Shown: positions 1-10,908 of the stretch, piece by piece
Position numbering within the stretch: the first letter of the stretch is position 1
Layout: every line of letters begins with the position of its first letter
Source: Poriferisodalis sp965204125
GTDB taxonomy: Bacteria > Actinomycetota > Acidimicrobiia > Acidimicrobiales > Poriferisodalaceae
Assembly: GCF_965204125.1 (NCBI RefSeq)
Contig: NZ_OZ241968.1
Location: 1,612,001-1,676,000, forward strand
Reading direction: 5' to 3'
Length of the DNA stretch: 64,000 bases
Translations under genes and position numbers: made by a program
The notes under the pieces: model-generated
What the model was told of the DNA's origin: nothing
Seen by the model: only the letters and a program-made list of their open reading frames with translations
Database searches by the model: none

Positions 1-651
1 CGCACCCGGATTGTTGGTCAGCTGCAATTCCAGCAGGGCCGAGTGACCATCGAAGATGCCGTCGGGCAGCGCGCTCAGGCTGTTGTCGTCCAAGTTGAGA
101 CGACTCAGGAACGGCAAGTCGTCGAATAGATCCGCGGGCAGCGAGGTCAGGTTGTTGTGGCTGAGCTGCAGCTTCTCGAGGTTCGAAAGGCCGTCGAACA
201 CGTCGCTGGACAGCGTCGTCAGCGAGTTGCTGTACAGGTTGAGCTCCCTCAGTGTGGAGAGCCCGCTCAGCGCGCCGTCGGGAAGAGAAGTGAGCCTGTT
301 GCCGCTCAGATACAGAACATCCAGACCGGACATGCCCGCGAAGTCGCCGTCCTTCAGCGTGAGCGACGAGTCGTCCGACACGTGCATCGTGCCCGTGATG
401 CCGCTCAGATCGGAGTCGGTCACATCCGCGCAGTCGCTGACGTCAGCAAGCTGGTCCAGGATCGCATCGCGCACTGCCTCGGTGCGACCGCAGATGCCCG
501 ACTCGGTTCCGGAATCCTGAGCCGCAGCCGGATAGCTGCTCAGCAACGCCACCACAGCCACCACAAGCACGGCGGCCACAACGGCCTGCCGCCGCCCTCG
601 CGGGCCGCCATCGGCTCTTGGGATGTGCAGGTATCCCGCTGTGCCCTTCAT
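1..651 (-). CDS. Secreted leucine-rich-repeat protein, C-terminus beyond window
   Basis: The minus strand is open from an ATG at 651 to the window edge, so at least 217 residues are present and the C-terminus is missing. GAAGGAGG lies just upstream of the ATG. An uncleaved-looking N-terminus rich in R and G is followed by a hydrophobic segment (about residues 22-40, ending SSYPAAAQ), which fits a Sec signal peptide. From about residue 85 there are regular 24-residue leucine-rich repeats of the type LxxLxLxxNxLxxLPxxxFxxL, seen at least five times. Such repeats usually bind proteins or other surface ligands outside the cell. The ligand cannot be told. The forward frames over the same bases are shadows. 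Confidence 0.85.
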   Translation of the reverse strand, partial: MKGTAGYLHIPRADGGPRGRRQAVVAAVLVVAVVALLSSYPAAAQDSGTESGICGRTEAVRDAILDQLADVSDCADVTDSDLSGITGTMHVSDDSSLTLKDGDFAGMSGLDVLYLSGNRLTSLPDGALSGLSTLRELNLYSNSLTTLSSDVFDGLSNLEKLQLSHNNLTSLPADLFDDLPFLSRLNLDDNSLSALPDGIFDGHSALLELQLTNNPGA

Positions 652-875
652 TTCGCAGCCTCCTTCGCCGCCGCCCACTCCGAGAGTGCTCACCCGGCTT
701 CGCCAGCAGTCTCGTGGACAATAGTACGGACTACGATCCGACTTGACCGTGATTTGACGGTCCAGCGTGGGCAGATTGATTCGCAGCACGAGGCGCAGCC
801 GCTCGGCTGTTCGCCGTCGCGGCTGGACGATTGATGTCCAGTAGTTGACGCTATAAAAAAAGTGACATCGGTCTC

Positions 876-904
876 TTGACTTGGGCCAGAGGGCTGCCTA
901 GTGT
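876..904 (+). promoter_or_regulatory. Candidate sigma-A-type promoter of the liv operon
   Basis: TTGACT (876-881) and TAGTGT (899-904) are separated by 17 bases, in front of the substrate-binding protein start at 976. A second TTGACG lies at 845-850 next to an A-rich run. The 324 bases between the divergent starts at 651 and 976 hold this promoter and nothing else that I recognise. Confidence 0.5.
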
Positions 905-975
905 CGGGCGCACATCGATCTCGGTCGGTCGAATGCGACAGCCGGAGACCGGCCCTGGCGGCCCAAGGAGTGGCT

Positions 976-2487
976 ATGCCTAGAACCCGGTCCCGCAATA
1001 GAACGCGATCCGCAGCAAAGTGGCGCTTGCTGATGGTTCTGCTCGCCGTAGCCGGCTTGCTCGCGGCTGCATGCGCAGACGACACCGACGCCGACTCGAC
1101 CGCCGATGCCGAAGCCCTCCAAGAGGCGCAGGACGCGGCGGCGGCCGCCCAGGCGGAAGCCGAAGACGCCGCCGCCAAGGCTGCAGCAGCCGAGGCTGCC
1201 CTGGCCGAAGCCGAGGCCGCTGAAGGCGTCGACCCAGAAGTCGTCGCCGATCTCGAGAAAGAACTGGCCGAAGCGCGCGAAGCCGCCGCCGCAGCCGAGG
1301 CGGAAGCCGAGCAGGCCGCGGCAGCGGCCGTCGAAGAGCGCAACTGCGTCGACGAGGTGGTCATCGGCACGGTCTGGCCGATGTCGGGAACCTTCAGCTT
1401 CGTCGGCAGCGCCGAGATCGCCGGCGCCAGCAAGGCAGTAGAGGACATCAACGCAGCCGGCGGCATCGAGTCGCTGTGCAACGCCACGCTGCGGCTCGCC
1501 ATCTACGACGCGGGCGGCTCCGCCGAAGAGGCGGCCACCGCCGTCGAGCGCCTGCTCGACGACGAGCCCGACGTGTCGGCGATCGCCGGATCATGGTTGT
1601 CGTCGTTCAGCCTGGCCGCCACCGAGGTGTCCGAGCGAGCCGGCATCCCGTTCGTCACCGAGAGCTTCGCCGACTCGGTCACCGACCGCGAGGGCTTCAC
1701 CCACGTGTTCGGTTACTCGCCGCCGGCATCAGCCATCAAGGGCCTCATCCTCGACGCCATCCAGCCCGGGCTCGACCAGGCGGGCATCACCATGGAGACG
1801 GTGGCAGTGGTGGGCTCCACCTCGGCCGCAGCGGTGCCGCTGCAGCAGGCGCTGCTGGCCGAGTTCGCCGAGCGGGGCATCGAGGTCGCCGTCACCGACA
1901 CGTGGGCACCCGGCGGGCTCGACGATCCCTCGGGCGTGGCCACCAAGATCGCCAACGCCGACGTGGATGTCATCTTCAACATCGCATTCGCCTTCAGCGA
2001 CGTCAGCGGCCTGCAGAACGAGCTGATCGCCCGTGGCGTCACCGCACCGGTGATCCAGAACGGCGGCCAGGGCCTGCTGCCCGCATGGGCCGACCTGGGT
2101 CCGGAAGTGGCCGGGCTGTCGACCTTCGTCTATGCCAACCCGCTGGCAGGCAGTGACGCCTTCGACGAGCTGGCGGCTGCGATCGACCAGCCCTACGCCC
2201 GCCAGGACCACATCGGCGGTTACTTCGTGGTGCACCTCATCGCCGCCGTGCTGGAGCAGTCTGGCGATCCCTCGCCGGCCGCAGTCGCCAAGGCGTTCAA
2301 CACCGTCAAGCTGACCGAGGGCGTCGCGGTGGACCTCATGCCGGCATCGGCCATCAGCTTCAGCGCCACGGGCCGCGTCGACCAGCACTTCGGCGTGCTG
2401 GCCCAATGGCAGGAAGTGGACGGGAGGCTGATCCCGTGCACCGTCTATCCGGAGGAGTTCGCGATCTGCGATCCCGTGTGGGAGTAG
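976..2487 (+). CDS. ABC transporter substrate-binding lipoprotein (LivK/Peripla_BP_6 type)
   Basis: A 503-residue extracytoplasmic receptor that would deliver a branched-chain amino acid or similar small amide or acid to the permeases encoded next. The start ATG at 976 follows AAGGAG with 5-base spacing; an in-frame GTG at 901 would place the signal too far inside. The hydrophobic stretch LLMVLLAVAGLLAAAC ends in a lipobox with C33. Residues about 38-120 form an Ala/Glu-rich heptad-like segment, predicted to be a coiled-coil stalk, which is not usual for LivK. The type I periplasmic-binding fold follows from about residue 125 (VVIGTVWPMSG, later AGSWLSSFSLA). It is first in the livK-H-MG-F cluster. 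Family assignment is firm; the substrate is unknown. Confidence 0.88.
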   Translation: MPRTRSRNRTRSAAKWRLLMVLLAVAGLLAAACADDTDADSTADAEALQEAQDAAAAAQAEAEDAAAKAAAAEAALAEAEAAEGVDPEVVADLEKELAEAREAAAAAEAEAEQAAAAAVEERNCVDEVVIGTVWPMSGTFSFVGSAEIAGASKAVEDINAAGGIESLCNATLRLAIYDAGGSAEEAATAVERLLDDEPDVSAIAGSWLSSFSLAATEVSERAGIPFVTESFADSVTDREGFTHVFGYSPPASAIKGLILDAIQPGLDQAGITMETVAVVGSTSAAAVPLQQALLAEFAERGIEVAVTDTWAPGGLDDPSGVATKIANADVDVIFNIAFAFSDVSGLQNELIARGVTAPVIQNGGQGLLPAWADLGPEVAGLSTFVYANPLAGSDAFDELAAAIDQPYARQDHIGGYFVVHLIAAVLEQSGDPSPAAVAKAFNTVKLTEGVAVDLMPASAISFSATGRVDQHFGVLAQWQEVDGRLIPCTVYPEEFAICDPVWE

Positions 2488-2511
2488 CGCCGAGCGCAAC
2501 CCCGCCCGCAG

Positions 2512-3389
2512 ATGACTGAATTCCTGCAGTTCCTCGTACCGGGGATCCTCATCGGCGGCGTCTACGCGCTGCTGGCCTCGGGGCTCGGGCTGATCTTCGG
2601 CGTGATGCGCGTGGTCAACTTCGCCCAGGCCGACTTCATGATGCTGGCCATGTACCTGTCGTGGGCGCTGTTCGCAGGCGGCATCGGCATGGACCCGTTC
2701 CTGGCCATGCCGGGCATCTTCGCCGTGTTCCTGCTGCTGGGCATGGCGATCCACTGGCTGTTCATCCGCTTCGTGATCGGCCGCCACGAGAACCACGACG
2801 CCCAGGTCATCCTCACCATCGGGCTCGGGCTCATCTTCCAGAACCTCATCCTCATCAGGTACTCCTCGGAGCCCCGCGTCGTCGCGCCGTCGTACGCCAA
2901 CACGGGCGACTTCATCGGCGACATCTTCATCAGCCGGGCCCGCCTCTACGCCTTCCTGCTGTCGCTGCTGGTGGCAGCGCTGCTGTTCCTGTTCCTCAAC
3001 CGCACCGGCACCGGCCGCGCCATCCGGGCCGCGTCGGAGAACTGGGAAGCCGCCACCTACATGGGCATCAATATCGACCGCACCAACCGCATCGCGTTCG
3101 GCGTGGGCGTGGCCCTCACCGCCGTCGGGGGAGCGGCGCTGGTCACGTTCCAGAGCATCACGCCGTTCGTGGGCCTGCGGTTCGTGGTGGTGATGTTCGC
3201 CGCCGTCGTGCTCGGCGGCCTCGGCAGCGTCAGCGGCGCCTTCGTGGGCGGAGTGCTCATCGGGATCATCCAGTCGGTGTCGCAGGTCTGGACGTCGGCG
3301 GCGGTGAAGAACGTCTGGGTGTTCGCGCTGTTCCTGCTCATCCTGTACGTGCGGCCCAACGGGCTGTTCGGCAAGGTCCAGCGGGCCAT

Positions 3390-3393
<4 letters not shown>
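2512..3393 (+). CDS. livH: Branched-chain amino acid ABC transporter permease, LivH type
   Basis: A 293-residue inner-membrane permease with about eight hydrophobic segments, usual length for LivH. It starts with FLQFLVPGILIGGVYALLAS and carries the GLGLIFGVMRVVNFAQADFM block typical of LivH near residues 22-45. The EAA-like cytoplasmic loop is at RAIRAASENWEAATYMGIN. It begins 24 bases after the binding protein and its TGA overlaps the next ATG (ATGA at 3390-3393), so the two permeases are translationally coupled. It pairs with the LivM part of the downstream fusion to form the membrane channel. Confidence 0.92.
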
Positions 3394-5181
<1,788 letters not shown>

Positions 5182-5198
<17 letters not shown>

Positions 5199-5895
5199 CC
5201 TGTGCGCCGGCTACGACGGCATCCCTGCGCTGAGATCAGTCGATTTCCGCGTGGGGCCCCGCGAGCATGTGGCCATCCTGGGCCCCAACGGCGCCGGCAA
5301 GACCACTCTGCTGAAGGCCATCAGCGGCACCGTGGTGCCCGACTCCGGCTCGATCAGCTTCGACGGCCGGGACCTGCTCGCCCAAGCGCCGCACAAGCGA
5401 GTCGAGGCGGGCATCGTGCACGTGCCCCAGGGGCGGATGATCTTCGCGTCGATGACCGTGGCCGACAATCTCCGGCTCGGCAGCCACCGCGCGGCTGCGC
5501 AGAACCGGCACGACGAGCGTCGTGAGCTCGTGTTCGAGATCTTTCCAGCGCTGGCCGACATGGCGGGCCGCGACGGCGGCGCGCTCTCGGGCGGCCAGCA
5601 GCAGATGCTGGCGGTGGCGCGCGGGGTGATGGCCTGCCCCCGTCTGCTCATGCTCGACGAGCCGTCCATGGGGCTCGCGCCACGCGCAGCCGACGACATC
5701 TTCGAGGGCGTCACGCGCCTGATGCAGAGCGAGACCACAGCGATGGTCGTGGTGGAGCAGCGGGCCCATCAGGCGCTCGAGGTCTGCGACCGGGCCCACG
5801 TGCTCGAGTCGGGCGAAGTGTCGCTGGAGGCCACCAGCCGGGAGCTCCTGGCCGACGAGCGGCTGGCAGCCGCCTACCTGGGCTCAGAGCTCTGA
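5182..5895 (+). CDS. livF: Branched-chain amino acid ABC transporter ATPase, LivF type
   Basis: A 237-residue cytoplasmic ATPase, normal size for LivF, starting at a GTG inside the end of the LivMG frame. Walker A is GPNGAGKTTLLKAISG, the signature LSGGQQQMLAVARG and Walker B LLMLDEPSMGLAP. The C-terminus ends in LAAAYLG, a common LivF ending. It pairs with the fused LivG domain to energise uptake. It is the last gene of the operon; the next gene is convergent. Confidence 0.93.
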
Positions 5896-5956
5896 GATGC
5901 CCGCCGGATGCGCGCCCGCCTGCGGCACACACAACGGCGCTGCCGGTGCGGCCGCC

Positions 5957-6574
5957 TCAGGCCTCGTCGGGTTCGCCGTAGAAGCTCCGGTGCCAGGCCC
6001 TCGTCACGATGCGCGCCACCGTCTCCACGTCGACCGTGGTGGTGTTGAGCGCGTCGTGGGCGAACGTGGTGTACGCGGTCTGCTCGACCAGCGACGCCAT
6101 GGCCCGGGCCACCGTGGCCGGGTCGAGCCCGTCGAGCCGGACACGGTCGTCGTTCTCGATCGCATGCACGAACCGGGCCACGTGACGCTCGCGCATGGTC
6201 CACCAGATGGTGGTGAAGCGCTGCTCGACGGTGGTGGCTGCGATGAAGGCACGCATCACGCCGCTGTTGTCGTGGTAGTGCTGCAGGTAGCCGAGGTTGG
6301 CCTCGAACAGCGCAGCCTCAGGGTCGTCGCTGATCGGCGTCGACGATCTGCTCCGCCGGAAGAGCTCCTCGTGGATGTCGCGGATCACGCTGCTGAACAG
6401 GTCTTCCTTGTTCTCGAAATACCGGTAGAGACCGCCGAGCGAGAGACCGGCCTCGGCTGCGACATCGCTCATGCGGGCGTCGACGTAGCCGTCCTTGGTG
6501 AAGACCGTCGACGCAGCCTCGAGGATCGTCTGCCGTGTCCGGCGACCCTTCGGAGTGGTGGGTTCAATCGCCAT
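5957..6574 (-). CDS. TetR/AcrR-family transcriptional regulator
   Basis: A 205-residue one-component repressor, starting at the ATG of MAIEPTTPKGRRTRQ rather than at an upstream in-frame ATG. The N-terminal helix-turn-helix is typical of TetR: RQTILEAASTVFTKDGY, then SDVAAEAGLSLGGLYRYFENKEDLF. The rest is a helical ligand-binding domain. It is transcribed divergently from the CoA-ligase operon and convergently to livF. The obvious inference is that it controls the ligase operon from the 149-base spacer, probably responding to an acyl-CoA or pathway intermediate. The ligand is not known. Confidence 0.9.
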   Translation of the reverse strand: MAIEPTTPKGRRTRQTILEAASTVFTKDGYVDARMSDVAAEAGLSLGGLYRYFENKEDLFSSVIRDIHEELFRRSRSSTPISDDPEAALFEANLGYLQHYHDNSGVMRAFIAATTVEQRFTTIWWTMRERHVARFVHAIENDDRVRLDGLDPATVARAMASLVEQTAYTTFAHDALNTTTVDVETVARIVTRAWHRSFYGEPDEA

Positions 6575-6645
6575 GGTCGCTTCAGCGGCCCGAAGGCCCG
6601 CAGCGGGCAAGCCTATCCGCACGGTTGGCAGGCACTAAAAGCAAA

Positions 6646-6657
6646 AGCGAAGTCGCT
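6646..6657. promoter_or_regulatory. Possible TetR operator half-sites
   Basis: AGCGA-AG-TCGCT is a small perfect inverted repeat between the divergent TetR and CoA-ligase starts. Position and symmetry fit an operator, but the arms are only 5 bases, so chance is not excluded. Confidence 0.22.
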
Positions 6658-6723
6658 CTAATGAACACTCGGCGAGCCTGCAATACTCCCGGGAACGGAC
6701 CCCGCCGCGAACGGAGGAGCGCC

Positions 6724-8346
6724 GTGAGCGACAACCGGGCGCAGCGCTACCGCCTCGCCGGATGGTGGCGAGGTGTCCGGCTGATCGATCGATTCGAGAG
6801 CCACGTCGACGAGGGCGCCGACCGGCTTGCGCTGGTCAGCGGCGGCACCGCCATGTCACGGGCTGAGCTGTGGCACGCAGCAGGCGAGGCCGCCGAGCAG
6901 ATCCGCTCCCTCGCCGGCACCACCAGGCGGCCGGTGGTGATCCACCTGCCCAACTGCGCGGACTGGATGGTGATGTTCCTGGCCGTGCTGAGGGCGGGCC
7001 ATGTGCCTGCCACCACGCCCGTCACCACGCCCGAGGCCCACCTGTGCCACATCTTCGGGCTCACGCGCCCGGCCCTGGTGATCTGCGACGGCCAGGACAG
7101 CGGCAGTCGCTCCGCAGACGCCGCCCGGCGCGCCGCCGCGGCGGCCTGCGGGCCCATCGCCGTGGCCGTGGCGGAAGGAGGCCGGCTCACGCCGGACGGT
7201 CTGCCGACACCGCCGACCGCCACCGCCGAGGTGCCCGAGGTCACCGCACACCTGATGTTCACCTCGAGCACCACCGGGCCGCCCAAGGCGGTGAGCCACA
7301 GCGAAGACTCGCTGGCTGCGCTCAACATGCAGTTCGCCGAGCGGTTCGAACTCCACCAGGGCACGCCGGTGTTCATGCCGTCCCCGCTCGGCCACAGCGT
7401 GGGTGCCATTCACGGCTGCCGCCTGTCGCTGTACGTGGGCGCGCCGCTCATTCTCCAGGACGAATGGGACGCCGGCGCGGCCCTGGAGCTGGTGGCCCGC
7501 CACCGGGCCGACTTCACGGCGGCAGCCACGCCGTTCCTGCTGGATCTGGCCAATGCCCGCTGGGACGCCAGCGAGCCCAAGCTGGCATCCATGCGCAGCT
7601 TCCTCTGCGGCGGTGCCCAGGTGCCGCCCGCCCTCATCCGGCGCTGTCGCGCCGAGCTGCCCAACACGTTCGTCACCCCGCTGTGGGGCATGACCGAAGG
7701 CGGGCTCACCACCTGCGTTCGGGCGTCGACCGAATCCCAGGTCGAGACCACGGTGGGGGAGGGACTGCCCGGTCTGGAGCTGCGCATCCTCGACGCCGGG
7801 GGCGCGCTGCGCGATGCGGGCAGCGGCGAGCTGGCGATGCGCGGACCGGGCGTGTTCAACGGCTACTACGGCCAGCCCGAGCTGTATGCCGCGGAGATTG
7901 TCGGCGACGGTTTCTTCCGGACCGGCGATCTTGCCCGCATCGATGCCGACGGCTACGTGTCGATCACCGGACGGCTCAAGGACCTGATCATCCGCGGTGC
8001 TGTCAATATCTCTCCCGTGGAGACCGAGAATGCGATCGCCGCCCATCCCGACGTGGTGGGCGTGGCGGTGATCGGATGGCCCGACGAACGACTCGGCGAG
8101 CGCATCTGCGCTGCTGTCCACGCCCGCGTCCCGCTCGATCTCGGCGAGGTGCTCGCCTTCTGCGCAGAACAGGGCCTGCCGCACCGGTACTGGCCTGAGC
8201 GGCTGGTGCAGGTGGACGGCTTCCCGCGCACAGCAGCGGGCAAGATCCGCAAGCAGCAGCTCCGCGACGAGCTCGTGGCCGCCGCCGGTGCCGCTGAAAC
8301 GATGCACGGCAGCAGCGCTGGCCCGCGCCAGGACACGAACCGATGA
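6724..8346 (+). CDS. AMP-dependent acyl-CoA ligase
   Basis: A 540-residue enzyme of the ANL superfamily that would activate a carboxylic acid with ATP to an acyl-AMP and then an acyl-CoA. The GTG at 6724 is chosen because GGAGGAG lies 4 bases upstream; an ATG at 6661 has no such site. Motifs: the phosphate loop FTSSTTGPPKAVSHS near residue 178, WGMTEGG near 320, the hinge block RTGDLARIDADGYVSITGR near 400, and the C-terminal catalytic lysine region RTAAGKIRK. It resembles cyclohexanecarboxylate or medium-chain acid ligases more than acetyl-CoA synthetase. It is first in a five-gene operon with 1- to 8-base overlaps between neighbours. Confidence 0.9.
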   Translation: MSDNRAQRYRLAGWWRGVRLIDRFESHVDEGADRLALVSGGTAMSRAELWHAAGEAAEQIRSLAGTTRRPVVIHLPNCADWMVMFLAVLRAGHVPATTPVTTPEAHLCHIFGLTRPALVICDGQDSGSRSADAARRAAAAACGPIAVAVAEGGRLTPDGLPTPPTATAEVPEVTAHLMFTSSTTGPPKAVSHSEDSLAALNMQFAERFELHQGTPVFMPSPLGHSVGAIHGCRLSLYVGAPLILQDEWDAGAALELVARHRADFTAAATPFLLDLANARWDASEPKLASMRSFLCGGAQVPPALIRRCRAELPNTFVTPLWGMTEGGLTTCVRASTESQVETTVGEGLPGLELRILDAGGALRDAGSGELAMRGPGVFNGYYGQPELYAAEIVGDGFFRTGDLARIDADGYVSITGRLKDLIIRGAVNISPVETENAIAAHPDVVGVAVIGWPDERLGERICAAVHARVPLDLGEVLAFCAEQGLPHRYWPERLVQVDGFPRTAAGKIRKQQLRDELVAAAGAAETMHGSSAGPRQDTNR

Positions 8347-9137
8347 GCTCCGTCGAGCTGGATGACATCACGGTCAACTACTCCCTCCACGGCTCCGGAC
8401 CGCCCGTGGTGCTGTTGCACGGGCTGGCCGAAGACCATCGGTCGTGGGACGGCGTCGCCGACCGTCTCCGCGGGTTCACCGTGTACGCGCTCGACCTCCG
8501 CGGCCATGGCCAGACGACAGCCGGAGAGGGCACCGGCACGCTGACGCAGCTCAGCGGCGATCTCGATGCGTTCCTGCGCAGCGTGACCGGCCCCGCCGCA
8601 GTAGTGGGCTATTCGCTGGGCGGCACCATCGGCCTCCGCGCAGCGACGGAGCCGGACACCCTGATCAGCCACCTGATCGCTATTGCCACCTCGTCGGTGG
8701 TCGGCTCGGCTGCGGCCGAATTCTTCGCGGGACGTATCGCCCAGCTCGAAGCCGGCGACACGAGCGGCTTCGCCGCCGGCCTGCGCGACGACACGGCCGC
8801 CCAGATCGTCACCCCGTCCGACGTCGACGCAGTGACCGCGAGGCGGCTCGACGCCATCGGCGACGGCAGCGGCTACATCAACGCGGCCCGGGCGATGATC
8901 GGCATCCGGTCCGAGCCGCTCAACCCGCTGCTCGAGCACGTCGGGATTCCGGTGGACATCATCGGGGCGTCAGACGACGTCTTCTGCCCCCGCCGGGCAT
9001 CGGACATCATCGTCGAGGGTGTCACCGGCAGCCGCTACCACGAGATAGCCGGCGCCGGCCATCTGATCTCGGTGGACCAGCCCGATGCCTACGGCACGCT
9101 GATCGCCAGGCTCCTGGGCGAGAGGCAGTCAGCATGA
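8343..9137 (+). CDS. Alpha/beta-fold hydrolase
   Basis: A 264-residue soluble hydrolase. The oxyanion HG is in VVLLHGLAEDHRSWDG (residues 22-37). The nucleophile elbow is GYSLGG with Ser91, the acid is probably in the GASDDVF segment, and the catalytic His is in GAGHLISVDQPD near the C-terminus. Its ATG overlaps the ligase stop (ATGA). Family members cleave esters, lactones or C-C bonds of ring-cleavage products; in this operon it may open or hydrolyse an intermediate made from the activated acid. The substrate is unknown. Confidence 0.85.
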   Translation: MSSVELDDITVNYSLHGSGPPVVLLHGLAEDHRSWDGVADRLRGFTVYALDLRGHGQTTAGEGTGTLTQLSGDLDAFLRSVTGPAAVVGYSLGGTIGLRAATEPDTLISHLIAIATSSVVGSAAAEFFAGRIAQLEAGDTSGFAAGLRDDTAAQIVTPSDVDAVTARRLDAIGDGSGYINAARAMIGIRSEPLNPLLEHVGIPVDIIGASDDVFCPRRASDIIVEGVTGSRYHEIAGAGHLISVDQPDAYGTLIARLLGERQSA

Positions 9138-10147
9138 AGCGCCGCTACGGCATCTCGATGGGCGTCAGCCCTCGCGAACCGCTGAGTCGCACGGCCGAAC
9201 TGGCCCGGGCCATCGACGAGCGAGGCTTCGAGGCGCTGTGGTTCATCGACTTCCAGCTCGGCATGAAGGACGTGTACGCCGCCATGAACCTGGCCGCGCT
9301 GTCCACCGACAACGTGCTCATCGGAGCCGGCGTCACCAACCTGGTCACCCGTCACCCCACCGTCACCGCCAACGCCACCGCAGCCCTCGACGAACTGTCC
9401 GGCGGCCGTGCCGTGCTGGGTCTCGGCGCGGGCTGGTCAGCGGTGCTCGGTGCCGGGGGAGCGCCGTCCAAGCTGGCCGAGCTGCGCTCGGGAATCGACG
9501 AATTCCGGCAGCTCTTCAGCGGCGAGCCATGCGATCTCTATGGCAGCCAGGTTCGCCTGGCTACCGCGACGCGCCAGATCCCCATCTACCTCGCCGTGTC
9601 GCAGCCCGCCATGCTGCAGCTCGCCGCACAGACGTGCGACGGCGTCGTGCTCATGGGCGCCGCCGATCCCGAGTTCTGCGCGTGGCAGCTCGAGTTCATC
9701 CACCAAGGGCTGGCGGCAGCCGGTCGCGACCGATCAGAGCTCACCGTCGATCTGTTCGTCACCATGTCGACGGACGACGACCGCCAGACCGCCCTCGACG
9801 ACGTGAGGGCCTGGGCCGTCAGCCAGGCGGCCACCTTCCACCCGTGGAAGCGCATGCCGACGGCTTGGGAGCGGTTCCGCCCCGAGTTCGAGCGCGCCGC
9901 CGACGCGTACGGCCTAGTCGACCACCTGTCGCTGCAGGCGGAGCACAAGCACATCGTGTCCGACGAGTTCGTCACCTCGGTGGCGCTGGCAGGCGACCGC
10001 GACACCTGCGTCGAACGGATCCGCGAGCTCTGGCAGCTCGACATCGACCGCATCACGTTCGCGCTGCTGTCGGGCGGTCGCGAGCAACGGCTCGCGCAAC
10101 TGGCCGACGACCTCATCGCCAACGTCGAAGCAGGGGGAGAAGGCTGA
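9134..10147 (+). CDS. LLM-class flavin-dependent oxidoreductase
   Basis: A 337-residue TIM-barrel protein of the bacterial luciferase-like family (FMN or F420 dependent). Typical blocks are ELARAIDERGFEALWFID at the start, GAGVTNLVTRHPTVTANATAALDELSGGRAVLGLGAG in the middle, and VALAGDRDTCVERIREL near the C-terminus, as in F420-dependent reductases. Its ATG overlaps the hydrolase stop. In an actinobacterium F420 use is plausible, but the cofactor cannot be decided from sequence by eye. It would provide the redox step of the catabolic operon. Confidence 0.87.
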   Translation: MKRRYGISMGVSPREPLSRTAELARAIDERGFEALWFIDFQLGMKDVYAAMNLAALSTDNVLIGAGVTNLVTRHPTVTANATAALDELSGGRAVLGLGAGWSAVLGAGGAPSKLAELRSGIDEFRQLFSGEPCDLYGSQVRLATATRQIPIYLAVSQPAMLQLAAQTCDGVVLMGAADPEFCAWQLEFIHQGLAAAGRDRSELTVDLFVTMSTDDDRQTALDDVRAWAVSQAATFHPWKRMPTAWERFRPEFERAADAYGLVDHLSLQAEHKHIVSDEFVTSVALAGDRDTCVERIRELWQLDIDRITFALLSGGREQRLAQLADDLIANVEAGGEG

Positions 10148-10908
10148 TGACAACGGATCCGCGAGTGGCGCTGGTGACCGCAGCCGCCGGCGCCGGCATC
10201 GGGGCCGCGGCGGCGAGGCGGCTCGCCCACGACGGCTTCGACGTGGTGGTCACCGATGCTCACGAGCGCCGGTGCCACGAGTTCGCCGACGAGCTCGCCG
10301 GCGAACTCGGGCGACAGGTCAGCTCGTACCACCTCGATGTCACCGACCACGCCCAGGTGCAGCGCGTCATCGCGGAGGCAGCGGCGGCCAAGGGCAGGCT
10401 CGATGTGCTGGTCAACAACGCAGGCTGGTCGAAGATCGAGCCGGTGGCCGAGATGTCGGTGGAGACCTGGCAGCGCTGCCTCGACGTCGACCTGACCGGC
10501 ACGTTCGTGTGCATGCGCGCTGCGCTCCCGCACATGATCGCCGCAGGCAGCGGTTCGATCATCAACATCTCGTCGATCGCGGCCTGGGAGATGTCGGCCG
10601 AGCACGGCGCCGCCTATTCCGCTGCCAAGGCCGGCGTGCTCGCGCTCACGCGTGTGGCTGCCGCCGAGAACGGCACCCACGGAGTGCGGGTCAATGCGAT
10701 CGCCCCGGGCCTCATCTACAACGACTTCCTGCGCAGGATCTACCCGGAGGAGTTCTTCACGAACTACCTCGCCGAGAAGGCATTCCTGGGTCGGATCGGG
10801 CGGCCCGACGATGTCGCAGCCATGGTGTCGCTGCTGGTGTCGGATGAGTCGAGCTACATCACTGGCGAGGTGTTCACCGTTTCAGGCGGCGTGTCGGCTC
10901 GTGGATGA
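10147..10908 (+). CDS. Short-chain dehydrogenase/reductase (SDR)
   Basis: A 253-residue NAD(P)-dependent oxidoreductase. The cofactor loop reads TAAAGAGIG, an Ala-rich variant of TGxxxGIG. NNAG is present, the catalytic Ser is in NISSIAAWE, and the YxxxK pair is in YSAAKAG. The start ATG shares one base with the preceding TGA. Classical SDRs of this type oxidise or reduce hydroxyl/keto groups, for example 3-hydroxyacyl intermediates. It lies between the LLM oxidoreductase and the amidase in one transcription unit. Confidence 0.9.
   Translation: MTTDPRVALVTAAAGAGIGAAAARRLAHDGFDVVVTDAHERRCHEFADELAGELGRQVSSYHLDVTDHAQVQRVIAEAAAAKGRLDVLVNNAGWSKIEPVAEMSVETWQRCLDVDLTGTFVCMRAALPHMIAAGSGSIINISSIAAWEMSAEHGAAYSAAKAGVLALTRVAAAENGTHGVRVNAIAPGLIYNDFLRRIYPEEFFTNYLAEKAFLGRIGRPDDVAAMVSLLVSDESSYITGEVFTVSGGVSARG

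Noticed and set aside
56..834. Long forward reading frames at the left edge
   Set aside because: They lie opposite the leucine-rich-repeat gene, whose minus-strand repeats and signal peptide are unmistakable; the forward translations are Ser/Arg-rich shadows.
690..1502. Minus-strand frame of 270 residues, almost all Ala and Ser
   Set aside because: It is the reverse of the Ala/Glu-rich stalk of the substrate-binding protein and has no domain of its own.
6856..8307. Minus-strand frame of 483 residues opposite the CoA ligase
   Set aside because: Shadow of a gene with all ANL-family motifs on the plus strand.
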